A stretch of 64,000 bases of DNA from Panonychus citri (GCF_014898815.1 NW_026515513.1:682001-746000), one strand, 5' to 3'. Shown: positions 38,321 to 51,605, numbered from the stretch's first letter. Numbers and translations: made by a program. Notes: generated by a model not told the origin, from the sequence alone.

Positions 38321-40494
38321 ACAATTTAAAAAAAAAAGAAGGAAAAAAAAGGAAAACAATTTATCCAATTGACAGTTAAGTGTAATAATTGAATTGAGAT
38401 ATTTAACCAACTAATCAACTAACTAATCAAACAAGTTATTAGAAGCAATTTAATCAAATGAATAGCAATCAAGGTAAATCAACTTAAATAACTTGTTCAG
38501 GTAAATCGGATGATAATGATAATGATAAAAAAAGACAAGTTTTAACTAAAATCTAAATCCTGGTAATAGTTTCATAGTTAATCAAGGCAACAATTAACTA
38601 ATATAATAATTAGATTATCATGATAATTAAACAGTAGCAATCAAGAATTAAGGTGAAGTTAAATATATAATAAGTTTATCTGTTTCAAGCCATTGGAAAT
38701 TAAAGTTAATTGTGATTTACTTTTCAATGAGAAAATTAAACTAATCAACTGTTAATTGTTTACCCTTGGAATTGGATTGATTTTAATCATCTATAATTCT
38801 GATGATGACCATGAATCTTTAAGCTTTAAGAAGATGATCTTAATCATCTCTAGGGTTTATCTTGAGGCGGTTCTGGTGGATCATCATGTTCATGTTAAAA
38901 GGAACGTTTTTTTTTACCTTTCATAGAATAAGAATTTTTTTTTCTTCTTTTTTCCAAAAGATTCTTTCTTCAAATCTACAGGTAAATAAGAGGAAAAGAA
39001 AGAGAAGATGAGAGAAAGAGAGAGAGAGAGAGAGACTTGCAATTGAAAAGTAATTACAATTTTCTACAAAACAGGTAAGAGAAAATACTTTGCTTTTTTT
39101 ATGCATTTCGTTTATTTCGTTTTGTTTGGTTATTTTTTCTCTCTCTTTTTTCTTATCTTCTCTTTCTTTTTCTCTTTCTTACCTGAGCCTCAAATAAATT
39201 ATCTTGAAGAAAATGTCTTACTTTTCATCTTCTCTTTCTCTTTCTCTCTCTTTTTTGAATTTTTTTATCTTCTCTTTCTCTTTACATCTTATTGGCCTTT
39301 AACACTCCTCCCACTTCTTACCTTACCTGGTGAAGATGATGAAAGAACTCAAGTCTCTTAGCTTTGGAAACTGATGAAGAAGAAAAAAAAAGAAATCAAC
39401 TGACAAAGAATCAAAGACTTTCAAACATTTTTCTTCTTCTCTTTCTTTTCTTTCGCTTTTCGCACTCGATTCTCTGTCTTTTTGCATCTCTCGCTCTCTC
39501 TCATATAGACCGCTGGAAAGGCGCTTCCTTGTAGGTAGGGAAGAATTTCAATCTCTCTCTCCAACAGGCTACCTGGTGCGCCAGGTAGTAAGAGAGAGAG
39601 AAACTCTCTCTCTCTCTCTCTCTCTCTCTTTCCTGTTTTAGTGAAAAAGCAAACCAGTCAAACAAGGCAACATATTTTACTTTTCTTTCTCTCTTTCTTT
39701 TCCTGTGTCTTTTTTTCTGTCGAACTTTTTTTCTCTTTCTTTTTTTTTCTACCAAAGTTACTCTTTTTTTTCCTCATCTTCATCTCCATCTTCATACTTT
39801 CTTACCTGACGAACCAGTCAAACAGGTTATTCATGTTTCTTTTACCTTCTTCTTACATCTAAACATCTTATTTCTCATCTTCATCTTCATCTCTCTCTCT
39901 CTCTCTCTCTCTTTTCTTTCTTTTGTCCTCATTCTCTCTCTTTCTCTCTCTCTCTCTCTTCTTTTCCTTTGTTTCTTTGTTTTCTTTTGGTCTCTTTCAC
40001 CCGAGTTACTCTTTCCACCAAGAGATGGCTCTCATTTCAACTTCTCTTCTTTGGGTTAGAGTTATTTGGATGCAAGTTACTTGAGTAGTTGAATAGTTTA
40101 GTTGTAAGTGTGGTGAACATCAGTTACAAGTTGATTATTTTTTTGGTCTCCGTCATCGTTGTCCTCATTTCTCTCTAGATGTAGAGTTAAATTAATTTAC
40201 ATTTTTTTACTATTTTATTTTATTTTCTTTTATTATTTTCTATTTTTTTTGTATATGTTATATTATTTTTTATTCCTTTTGGTTTTAATCAATTTCCAAC
40301 CTAAGTGAACACACAAAGAAAAGAAAAACATTTACCTGAGTTTTCTTCTTTTATCTTTTTATTTTTCCTTCTATTCTCTTTTTTCTTCTTTTTATCTCTT
40401 CTCTTCTCCGTTTTATCTTATTCTTGATTCCAATGTGTTCATCCACCGTTCTAGTGTTTTGTTTTTCCTACTTTATTTCAATATGTGACGTTAA

Positions 40495-41919
40495 ATGATG
40501 AAAGCAAATTATTCACGAGCATCATCATCATCGGCCATGGAATATTTAAAACAAATACGTGCCTTAACTGCCTTCTCATCCCTTTTTGATTTCAAATCGG
40601 ATGCAGTCAAGGTTGACAACATCATATTTCGCCTTCACTCAATGGTGACTGTTTATATACTTATGGTGGGAACCATGTTTGTTACAATGAGACAATATTT
40701 TGGTGATCCCATTGAGTGTATGGGTGGTAAATCGGACATCACACCAGCACTTTTACAACATTATTGTTGGCTTGAATCAACTTTCTCTGTTACCTCACCT
40801 TCATCCTCTACGGACTCAGCTTATCCTGGAGTTAAGCCTTTAATCTCAAGCCAAGGGGAGAAGAAAAACTACCACAAATACTACCAATGGGTTTATTTTG
40901 TGCTAATGTTACAAGCGATTATGTTTTACGTTCCCAAATATTTGTGGAAAGCTAAAGAAGCTAAACGCCTTCGTGCACTTATCACTGAACTTCGAATTCG
41001 CCATATAAAAGAAATGTCAGAATATGATCGACTCCGATTAGCTCAAGATCTAGCTGACACTCTGCTTATTAGCAATGAGTATTTCTATTTTTTCATTTTC
41101 TGTGAAATTATTTATTTTATTCATCTTATTTTCCAAATATGGTTCACCAATTTATTTCTTGGTGGATACTTCTTTTCATTGGGCATCGAGTGGATGGCCT
41201 ATTCCCATATGGAAGAGGATAATCGTCATGATCCACTGGTCCGAACTTTTCCTCGTTTAACCAAATGCTCATTCCACAAGTATGGTTACTCGGGTACCAT
41301 TGAAGTTCATGATGTTCTCTGTTTCCTTCCTCTAAACATTGTCAACGAAAAGATCTACGTAATCCTTTGGTTCTGGTTTCTTTTCCTTCTCATCATGACC
41401 GGACTTTACCTGGTATACCGGTTACTTTTAATTGTATGCCCCAGGCTTAGGTTATGGCGGCTAAGGGCTATTGCCCCATCTACTGATACAAAATTTTTGG
41501 AAAGACTAACCTCTCGATGTGGTAACTGGTTTATCCTTAATTTTGTGGCCAATAACATGAAACCATCTCATTTCCGTGATCTCATTGATGAAGTGATGAA
41601 ACAACATTTTGACACCAATGGTAAACCCATTTACATCTCGGCCATCTCTAAAATGTACAACGGGGTCCAAGCAGCCCAAAATGCTGCACAAAATAGCCAA
41701 CCTGCTGCAACCAAGCACAGTAAACACAAATCAAGTCACAAGAAGGGAATAGAAGTTGGCTTTACCAATCCACCTTTACCTGGATTCACTGTTGGCACAA
41801 CAAGGGATCCACCCTACGGTCAATCAGTGGACTGGCCATCAGCATATAACAATATAATGAATGCTGGAAATCAAATGAATACAGGAAGTTCTGAGCCACT
41901 CCATGAGAATTGGGATTAG
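40495..41919 (+). CDS. Innexin gap-junction/hemichannel protein
   Basis: Intronless coding region, 474 aa. Innexins oligomerise in the plasma membrane to form invertebrate gap junctions. Four membrane spans fall near residues 45-66, 129-148, 196-218 and 286-312, with cytoplasmic ends. The family signature YYQWV is at 129-133, followed by FYVPKYLWK. Each extracellular loop carries the expected two cysteines: C75 and C91 (ECMGG, HYCW) and C258 and C276 (TKCSF, VLCFLPLN). The loop-1 segment is longer than usual, with a Ser-rich insert (about 98-120). The C-terminal cytoplasmic tail is about 160 residues, with an Ala/Gln and Lys/His-rich part that has no recognised motif. Two adjacent ATG codons start the frame, and a third Met (15) precedes YLKQIRALTAF, closer to where most innexins begin, so the true start may be there. 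The particular innexin paralogue was not assigned. Confidence 0.93.
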   Translation: MMKANYSRASSSSAMEYLKQIRALTAFSSLFDFKSDAVKVDNIIFRLHSMVTVYILMVGTMFVTMRQYFGDPIECMGGKSDITPALLQHYCWLESTFSVTSPSSSTDSAYPGVKPLISSQGEKKNYHKYYQWVYFVLMLQAIMFYVPKYLWKAKEAKRLRALITELRIRHIKEMSEYDRLRLAQDLADTLLISNEYFYFFIFCEIIYFIHLIFQIWFTNLFLGGYFFSLGIEWMAYSHMEEDNRHDPLVRTFPRLTKCSFHKYGYSGTIEVHDVLCFLPLNIVNEKIYVILWFWFLFLLIMTGLYLVYRLLLIVCPRLRLWRLRAIAPSTDTKFLERLTSRCGNWFILNFVANNMKPSHFRDLIDEVMKQHFDTNGKPIYISAISKMYNGVQAAQNAAQNSQPAATKHSKHKSSHKKGIEVGFTNPPLPGFTVGTTRDPPYGQSVDWPSAYNNIMNAGNQMNTGSSEPLHENWD

Positions 41920-42504
41920 TTCTGATCAACATGCCACCATCAACATCATCAAACACATCAACTTCATCATCATCATCAATTTTTTTCTCTAATTCTCCCT
42001 CCCTCTCTCTCTCTCTTTCTCTATCTTTCCCACTCTATTTTTTCCCTCTCCCTTTTTCCATCTCTTACTCTCTATCTCTATCTCTCTGACGCTATCTCTC
42101 TCTCTCTTTTGATTAATAAATTGTCTCCAATGATAGAAAACAAAAAAAGAGCAAGTTAATTATATTTGTGTGTATTATTAATAATTTACCTGCCAAATAA
42201 TTTGTTAATTGACAAGAAAGTTAAATCAGCAATTTGAAAGTGTGTTGATTGAACAAATGAATTTTTGAATTAAAAAAAAAAGTATTACAATTAAATTAAA
42301 TTATTGTGGTAATGAAAAAGTTACATGAAAACCAAAAAAATGATATCAAGGGTACATGAGATTTGAATGAGAATTTAAATTGTTATCATAAGTTAATTAA
42401 TTGTGATAATCTACATTTGATTTTTGTGTTAATTGTTGATTTTGGTGGGTTGGATTTCAAAGATAATACAAAAATATTGGCACCTAAGTAAATGATTAAT
42501 TGAT
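41920..42504. other. Convergent 3' region of innexin and secreted-protein genes
   Basis: CT-rich innexin 3' UTR, then AT-rich sequence between two convergent genes. Contains the polyadenylation-signal candidate at 42115. Confidence 0.6.
42115..42120 (+). terminator. Candidate poly(A) signal of innexin gene
   Basis: AATAAA lies about 195 bp after the innexin stop codon, at the end of a CT-rich 3' UTR-like stretch. Confidence 0.45.
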
Positions 42505-44965
42505 TTACAGAAGCAAATTGGTTACAGATTTAACAATATCGAGGAAATTAATTATACAATCGTCATATTGTTGTCCACAATTTGCGTTCTCGGTGCGTCC
42601 ATAACGAGCGGCCAGTTGATATTTCGAAATGATCTTGGAGGGAGTATCGCTTTCAACATAAGGTCTACAATTAAAAGATCGAGAGAGAAACAGGTCAACA
42701 ATTAGTAAATTACAGAAATTGATTGCGTTTGAGATAATCAGGCTCTCGAGTCTCGTAGACTCAAGAGCTGCTTGTAATTGTCAATATCAACTGATCAACA
42801 TTCGGATAAATTTATTGATTGATAATCTTAATTGTGATCTAATTGGTTGACCAGATATAAACAAAAAGCGGAAATGATATATATGATTATTTGTATTAAT
42901 TAAACCTCTGAGCTTGACCCCCAACGAACTGACCTTTGGTATATTTATTATTAAATTGTTACACATGAATCGGAAATGTGATTTGAAATGTCACTTGATT
43001 GTTGATTAAAATGATTAGTGTTTCGGTTTTACAGTTTATCAGTTAATCACTTTTCATGAAATGTTAATTGCTATGCGGTGATAATATTAGTTTATCTTGA
43101 TCACTTTTCTCCGGGCCAAATTCATTTCTCCAGGAAGTTGAACTTAGAACTTTTATTTTTTTTTTCATCTTCTCTTTTACCTGGTAAATCAAAGAGACTC
43201 AGGAATCTTACCTGTTTATCATGATCATCATTCTGAATCAAGTTTCCCTTTTTTTTCATGAGATAAATATCCTCAGGGTATTTTGGTGTTTTAACAAATT
43301 GAAATGATATTTCAAAAATTATAATCGATTCATCATCATGGCAATAACCTTTTTTTCAGAATCAGAATTAAACTTGATGATTATTAATCATTGATGATGA
43401 AGATGATGAAGACTAGGATGATGATGATGAGGATGGAGAGAAACTTTTAGAATACTTTTTTTTTTTTTCTCTTCTAATTTTCACCTTGTAAGACTTAAGA
43501 AAATGGGAGAAAATGAATTCAATTCAAATTTCAGGGTCGATTCGTGTTCAGGGTTAGAGATAAAGTTTCGAGTTTGATTTTTATGATTCAGAGATTGAGA
43601 TTCATGAGATATCAGAACCGAAAATCTCTATCATCATGATGATGATTTCAACTTTGAATTGGGTAAGATACAAAACTTTTCATTCTTAAGTATTGTTGTT
43701 GTTGTTGTTGTTGTTGTTATCTTATCACCATGATTATCATCATCATGGAAAAGTAAATTTCAGCTCAGCGGGAATTTTTTTTTCCTTCAGAACTTTTTTT
43801 CTCATGATAATCAACCAAAGTTTTTCAACTACAACACAAGAAAAAAAAACCTTGTAACAACATTGAGCTCTAATCATGATAATCGGAAATGGTCTGAGTA
43901 ACCTGTTTAACTTTGATTACTTTTGATTGTTAAGTTAACCAATTGTTAAATTGTTGCCTTTTTTCAATCTGAATGTGTGTAAGTAAATGTAAATGTTGTA
44001 ACTCAATTGATTAAAAAATTTTCTCACACTCAAACAAAAACATTGTAATTACTTTGTGAGTTGATTGTTTCAGGTTGATATAAATACTTACGGGAAAAAT
44101 AATTGTAATACCAGGCCAGTGAGTCCATATTTTTTGGGCTGACTATGAGCCTCACAGATACATCTTTTCATACAGGATTGAGCCTCGAGTCGCGGTAGGT
44201 TGGGCAGATTATCGAGGGTTCGTTCAACCCAGACCATTACCGATTCCGAAACGGCCGTGAATCGTTTAGATAATATGTTGAGTAAATCGAGTCGCTCTTT
44301 GGTTTCCTCTCCACCGCCGGTGATTCCCATTATTCCAGTATTTGAAGGAGAGGAGGAGGAGGTTGAAATGGCTCGTTTATTGCGCTTGTAAAAGTGACCT
44401 TGCTGTTGAATTTCATTCTCAATATAAGGTATCATGTCTGCAGAAAAATCTGATAAACTGTCAAAGAAACGATGAGGATAAACTGGATGCATGGGAGGCA
44501 TTGGACCAGCACGTCGACGATATTCAGGAATAAATGTTGGTGCAACGTAAGCAAGGCCACCCAATACAACGGCACCTAAAATCGCCAAGTTACCTGGACA
44601 ATAACAAGGTCATATTCTTGGATTAGTCCAATGATCTTATCGATTTAATTTGAAAGATCAACAGAGACAATTAAACACTTACCATAGCTTAACAATGAGA
44701 CGGTTGAAGTTGATGCTTTAACGTCCCGTTGAAAGGGTTTAAGTGAACTGGAATTGGATGTTGTTGAGTTTGATGAGCCATCGGAGGTCAAAGATGTTAT
44801 AAGGTCACGAATTAAATCTCGAGTTGTATATGTTGATTTAACTGTGGTCGATGTTGTGGTTGTTGTGGTTGATGAGGTTCCATTGGTTGGATTAGATTTA
44901 CCACCATTACAAACAGCAATGGAACATAAGAAAATAAGAAGACAATTTAGAGATAAAAATCTCAT
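42505..44965 (-). CDS. Secreted or membrane protein with C-terminal Cys motif, uncharacterised
   Basis: Three exons, 44683-44965, 44092-44593 and 42505-42664; introns are phase 1 (89 bp) and phase 2 (1.43 kb), and each donor is GTAAGT. Product 314 aa. It begins with a clear signal peptide (MRFLSLNCLLIFLCSIAVCN), followed by a Thr/Ser-rich, likely O-glycosylated stretch. A hydrophobic segment, NLAILGAVVLGGLAYVAP, may be a membrane span. A basic RNKR sequence at the end of HFYKRNKR could be a furin-type cleavage site. The conserved-looking C-terminal part is cysteine-bearing: SCMKRCICEAH, PKKYGLTGLVLQLFFPP, YQLAARYGRTENANCGQQYD and DCIINFLDIVK. I recall similar arthropod extracellular proteins but cannot name the family or function. 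Without the third exon, the second would end exactly at the TAA inside its own donor site. Confidence 0.75.
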
Positions 44966-47900
44966 TCTTAAATTGTGATTGACACTGATTGTTGAAATAA
45001 ATGAGAAAATAACAAACTAATTAAAGGTAAAAAACAACAATTACAAAGACAATTAGTTAACTAGTGTCTTTTTTTTACTTTTTTTTCTAATTCACTCTTT
45101 TTATCTCTCAGGTAAACTTTAAGATCTTAACAAGTAACCAGATTATATCATGGAAGGTAAAATATCAAATGAGAGTAAATGAAATGAACAATAAGATTCA
45201 AGTTACACCAGTGAGTTTATTTCAAGAAAAAAACTAAGCTGACAGGTTAGTTGAAGATCATCTTTATCATCATCTTCATCTTCCTCTTCATCATCAGTTA
45301 AATTATAATCGTCAATAGCGTAAACTAAACTTCCTTATTTATACACAAGGTAAATGACCGGTCAACATAAAGTCGCTTTTTTATCTTCTCTCGTCTTATA
45401 ATCATCATCATCATCATCTCACCTTGATTCTTGAAATTTTCTCTTTCTTTACTCATCTCTCTCTCTCTCTCTCTCTCTACTTTTTTGCCTCCGTGATCAA
45501 CAAGTAAATCGTCCAGTCTGACAAGTTCAGGGAGGTTGGAATTGTTATTCTCCCTATTCCATCATCTGAGCCCGACCCCCACCACCAACATCATCATCAT
45601 TACCATCAACGATTTCCCTCCTTTCATTACCTTCACCACTAACACCACCTCCTCCACCTCCACCTGAATATGTTGAACTTGCTTTTTATTCCAAAAATAA
45701 ACTCAGTTCCTTTCCATTGGTTACAATCAGGGTGAAAATTTGTAATTTCTCTCTCTCTCTCTCTCTACCTTTCGTTCAATGAATTCAGACTCATTGTGAC
45801 AAAAATCAACAAGATGCTCATTTACTTGGTTCATTTAATTTTCCAGATCTTCATGTTATTATCCATGAATTCAATCACCATGAAACGATTTCACTCATCA
45901 CCAATAAGAAATAGAATCAGAATTTTTTCTCTCTTTCAAAAGATTGAAATTCTCTTCCCATTGTATTATTTATCCTTCTATTTGTTTTAACTATATCATT
46001 ATCATCCTTTATCATCATCATCAAAATCATCACTTTTTAACCCTTGTCTTTAATTATCTTAACCTGTTGTCATTTTGTTGTTGATTGTTGTAAGGAAATA
46101 ATTTGTTATTATTGATTTGGTTCGTTGATTACCTTATCTACCTTTAAATTATCTCGTAATTACACTGGTTAAATATCAATCAAGTGATATTATTATATTT
46201 TTATGGTGTTAAGATGAGTTGATTTAAGATTAACAATCAACAAACAACAAAAACAACAACAATCAGCTAAGATTAAAAATAATAAACAAAAAAAAAGTCC
46301 AGTTGAAAATGAGAGAATCAGGAAATTCAGTTATCACCATGATATTATAAATCTAATAGCTTTAAACTGTTTCCATTATCATCATCATCATCATCATCAG
46401 TTGATTGTAATCAACAATCAACTCGGACCAGGGTCAATTTATTTTTATTGTATTTGCTATTGTAACGATTTCTCAGAAAATTTATTTTCCCTCCTTCCTT
46501 TCAATGTTGATTTAAATTGTAATCAACTCACATTCACACAATGAAATCCATTGATTGTTACCAATCAAAGAGCCTATTTATTAATACTATTATTCAATTG
46601 CAATTTCAATAATCATCATATATATATGAAAAAATAGTAATAATCAAAAGAGGCAACAAGAAAATTAAGTTAATTGTAAGAAGTACCAACAACTTGGTTA
46701 CACAAAAAAAAGTTGATAATTTTTCCTGTTGACCTTTTATCCCATAACATTAACAGTGATCATTGTTGATTGTTAGTTAATTCATTGCAATCTAGTTTAA
46801 TTGAAAATCAACACTACGATAATAATTATTATCAAAGTGAATATTGTTGATTGTAACTTTTATTGGAATTAAATTGTAACAATAATAATAATCAACAGAA
46901 ATGGTTTCAAAACCTTAACCTGAAAAAAATTGGTAACAAACAAAAAGTTTTAACTCTTGACCAGAAAATTGTTAATAACCAAAGTTAACAACAATTTAAA
47001 AGCCAAATGATTAGGTAACAATTTAATCAAGAAACGTATCTCAGCTTAATAGCTGATGAATCAATAATGGTCAATATTTGAATGGTCAACTTGATAAACA
47101 AGTTTCTGTTATTGTAACTGACGGCTGGACACTTGATTGTTATTGGTCATCTCTGTTTTCCTCCAACAATTTAAACTAAACCAGTTTCTTTTTTTTCAAT
47201 GGTCAAAACTACAACTACAACTAATAGTAATGAATAACACATGGGCCACACCATTGGTCAGTTTATTGATGAAAAATAAGCATCTTGAGTCGCCATATTG
47301 GTTTACTTTTCCTATGGAAAAAATTTTTTCTTAACTTTCTGTTGATTAGAAAACAAGATTTCCAAAAGGAAATGATTATAAGAACTTTTTTTGCTCATTT
47401 TCTGTTGATTACTTTTCAATCAGTTGATTTGATTAACAATCTGATCAACTTGTGTCCCAATAGTTGGTTAATAACAATAAAAGATTTGATTGTTACCAAT
47501 TGGACTTGATTGTGACCTTGCCCTTGAAAAGTTTGACCAAACCTTTTTTTTTCAAAACTACAATCATATAAACAAAAATGGTTTCTTTGTCCATACAACA
47601 AATAAAACTTGACCAGTGGTCAGTTAGTTGGTTGGTTAACCTCAAGTCTTTGTTTTTTTCAGCCTCTCAGGTAACCCAACTGTTGGTCTTTGTTTACATG
47701 ATTGTTTCATTATACGATTTAATTGTTGAAAGGATTTTTTTGTTTCCCAGAATAACAATCAACCAACATACACAACTGATTAAAAACAATGGTCACTACT
47801 GATGGTCAACATCAATGGTCAGTATCATGATAGTAAGTTAATTGGTAGTTTTGTCCAATTGATTGACAAGTTGTATGTAAGTCAATTCAGATGATAAATT

Positions 47901-50900
47901 GAATATCCAATGAAAATCTTAATCGCTAATCCAGTTAATTTGAAGGATTAACTTACTACAATTTATTATATATTAATTACTACAAATCCATGGTTAGCTT
48001 TTATTTTTTATTCTCAACAATCAAGTTAATTGATTTTAATTAACTATTCAAATGAAAACCAGACACAGGACATAAGCTGTGAATATTTAATAGCCAGTAA
48101 ATTACCATAGGCTAAAAAAAAACGATCAACATTTTAAAGTTAACAAAAAAATATGTCAACTTGACCCTAAGAGGTCAAAGGCTCATTTCCTGGGAAGGCG
48201 ACATTAATTTGTGGCTCTGACTGTGTCTTTGTTTTGATATTTATATTTTTTTTTTCTTCCACAATCAAGTAAAAATTTGAACACTAAATCAATGGAGTTT
48301 AGGATGAAGATGATGACAATCATCGTCTTCGCGACCTTTGACACTGGATGTTGACCTCATTTTCCAATGTTTATCTTGATTAGGAAAAGACACAAAGCCA
48401 ATTCATTGACTTTTTCTGTCTTAAGGTTTGTTACCATTTCCAAAGTGGTTAAAGTTTATTAACCAACGACAATTTCCAACAATTAACTGATTGTTGGCTT
48501 CATTAATTATCTGAATCAAATTGCTTCCATATTTTCAGAATCTCGATTGATTAATTTACGAAAAAAAGTTTCATAAAAGTTTAATCAATTTCGGGTTTTC
48601 ATTAGATTTTAATTTCTTTTCTTCTTTTAATTTAATTTAATTTAATTGTTTCCATTTGTTTTCACTTTCTTTTTATTAATCATTTAGGTTTCTTTTTGTG
48701 GGAGATTTTTGTTTTTTTCTCACATTAACTTAATTGTTGATGATTAAATTTGATTAACTGTTAAATTGTAACTGATTACAATTGATACGTAATATTAAAT
48801 GAAGATCAATTTGACAGATAAAAAGTTGGAAAAACTTTCCATCTTTGTTAATCAATAACACGACAATTAAGTTAATCTTTTTAATTGTTCCCGAATCATA
48901 ATTAACTTGTAATTAAACTCATTAACTAAATATCCATTGATCAGTCAAGATAAATTTACTACAATTAAATTGTTTCAATTGTTTTCAAAGTTTTTTAATT
49001 GGTGTTGAAAGTTTTGTTAACTTTTTTTTGTCTACTTTAATTTGATTGTTAATCAAATTGTTGAATCTGTAAAAGTGATTTTGTTTTGCTAATCAATTTA
49101 AAATCAATGATTTGTCTTAATTGTTTCAACGATAAATTGTTGTTTTGTTACAATTCATTTAAAAATTACCTTTTTTGATTATTCAATTTGATTGTAAAAA
49201 CTTTTCTCTCTCTCTCTGAATTGATTGATTCAAGGTTAATTGTTGGTTAAAACTTTTACCATTTAAATTGCTGGTTAAATCAATCAATTTACTTGTGTTG
49301 TTTGTGTTAGTTGATTGTTAAAGATGATAGGGAAAAATTGAATGTAATTAATAAATTGTGTATGAAAATTTTTCTTGATTGTGATTATCGTGATTGGATT
49401 TAGGTTATCGACAATTGTGACTGTCAAACAATTTAATAAATCACAGTTAAACTGTAATTAGTTGATTGTGTTTAATTTTTCGAGGTTCATTTTTGATTAG
49501 TTGAAAAAGTTTTTTTCTTCAAGCTTCTTGATTAAGATTTCTCATTCTCTCAAGTAGTTGATTGTTGATTAAATTCAGTTAGAACCTTGAATTTATTTAA
49601 CATTCATTGACGTTGATTATGATGATTATGATTCTAAATTGTGATTATTATCATTACACGAGAATGATGTAAGAATTAAATATCTTAATAATGTTAAACA
49701 ATTTGATTTTCATTTTAAATTGTTGTTGTGTTTTATTAATTGTTGCCTTAAGGAGATTTTCATTTGTGTTCCTTGCACTTTTAATTTAGTTCGTATTATT
49801 CTGGTTAACAATTAATCAATTATCAGAAAAGAAAAACTTTCTATTTTCAAGGTTTACTAACCATTGGGTTAGAGTTGATGATGATTAGCAACAATTGAGA
49901 AGCAACAATTAACTGGTTAAACACAATTAGACATGATGATCAAGATTAAAACTAAACATTACCATTAAAGACAATTGATTAACAAGAAAAGTGAAGGAAT
50001 CAGAGATTTGATTGAGAAAATTGATTCATTTAAAATGATCAATTTTTGATTAACATGATCAACATTTTCACTGTCAATTAAACTCGTTTAACTGGTTTAA
50101 CTTTTAATATAAATTGTTGTTTACAGTTTGATTAGCAATCAACGATTACATTGATCTGTCATTTAATTTTAATTTTCATCTTCTCAGCTTCTTTTCACTT
50201 GATTAACAAACAACGAAAACTAAAAGTTACGAATTCACATTCAATTAATATTAATTTAGTTAACTAACTTTCTTAATACTTAGCTACTTGTTTGCTTTGA
50301 TTTGATTGTAATCATTCATGATTATGATGATGATGATGATGATTATATAACGATGGAAACCTTGATTAATCAGAGTGAAGTGAAAATCGAGTGACACAGA
50401 AACGGGAAGAAAAGTTAATCAAATAGTTAAACAAAATCAACCAAGAAAATGAAGACATCGTGATTAAGTGAAACAATTTAAGTTTTCACTTTAATATTTA
50501 ACAATAAGTCTTGATAATAATCATGATTCTATCATTGTGATTAGTGGTAATATTATTTTGTCTTTTCCTGATTCAATTTCAATTATAAGCTTTCACCTTG
50601 CGGGCTTAATTTTACAATTTAGCCGTTTCTTTTCATGTGATTAACTTAATTTCACTCAATTTAATTGAGACTGGTGATCAATACGACTTGGAAAGTGGTT
50701 TCTTTTTTATATTCTGACTTTGTCATCGTTTTCATGATGATGGACGTTGTTCAGTTTTCTTGAATAACCTGAAAACTTGAATATTAAACTTGATAGTTAT
50801 CAAGAGTTTATTGAGACCATTAGTTGATCAAATAAATGATTTAACAGGTAAATTGATTAGGATTAATTAAGAGAAGATAAAAAGAAATCAAACATTTTCA

Positions 50901-51605
50901 TCTAAGTTTTTTTTTTCCTTCTCCTTGTGTCTATCAATCTTATTCACATATCGGCGGTGGGGATAAGGAGGAAAAGATGATGATTCAGACTGAGAAATTG
51001 ATTCAATCATTGTGAAGATGTTGTCTTCATATCTGATTGTGTAACTCGAGTGATTAAACTTGACAATTGTTGATTGAAGATTAGTTGGAAAAGATATTGT
51101 ATCAGTCATTAAGAGAATCTCAGTTTGAGATTTGATTTTCACAGAGAAACTTTTTTATTCCAATCTTGTTGCCAGTCAAAGACTTTAGAACTCGTGTTAA
51201 TTGTTAGGTTTTTAATTTCTTCTGCTTTACAATTAGGTTTTACATTGAGATTAATGAGATACTATTTTCTTTTAATTATTAACCTAAATTGTTAATTTAT
51301 CGATATGGTGACTCCATCTAGCGATTAGAAGTGTTGCTTTTTCATTCTTTTTCTTTTCTTTTATTAATTTAATCTCTAAAGAAATTTAATTCTCACTACA
51401 AGAGATTTGTATTAAAATTCTGTTGGTCTCTACTTCGATAATAAGTAGAATATTGAATAAAATAATTGATTTATTATCTCAAATCTTTGTTTCAAAGTTA
51501 AATTAATTTCTTTCCATTTTTGGCGCGTAAATTGAAAAGAAAAGTCGAGAAAAAAATATTGATTCATTACTAGATCGATAATCAATCAATCGTCGAGATG
51601 AGTAA
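44966..51605. other. Gene-poor AT-rich region
   Basis: About 6.6 kb with no supported gene. CAT/ATG and GTT triplet runs, short CT runs and a dense field of TGGTCA words near 47040-47830 occur. Frames at 45796-45990 (+) and 50888-51142 (-) are open but short, unrecognised and lack convincing splice partners. Confidence 0.6.

Larger units (their letters stand above)
34557..40494. other. Intergenic region between desaturase and innexin
   Basis: About 6 kb. It holds the downstream direct repeat (34698-35255), a relatively GC-rich unrecognised patch near 35440-35610, CAT/ATG runs, an ATTACA-type hexamer tract at 38280-38320, and a strongly pyrimidine-rich 1.6 kb stretch (about 38890-40490) just upstream of the innexin start, which may include its promoter and leader. 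No coding gene is supported. Confidence 0.55.

Noticed and set aside
39101..39361. Phe/Leu-rich frame upstream of the innexin
   Set aside because: Composition is explained by the pyrimidine-rich tract; the apparent membrane helices are an artefact of TTT/CTT codons.
45796..45990. Signal-peptide-like small frame MLIYLVHLIFQIFMLL
   Set aside because: Short, no conserved features and no splice partner; AT-rich sequence gives such frames by chance.
50888..51142. Minus-strand frame downstream of the duplicated 5' flank, possible lost paralogue
   Set aside because: No similarity to any exon of the neighbouring four-exon gene; no ATG or clear acceptor.
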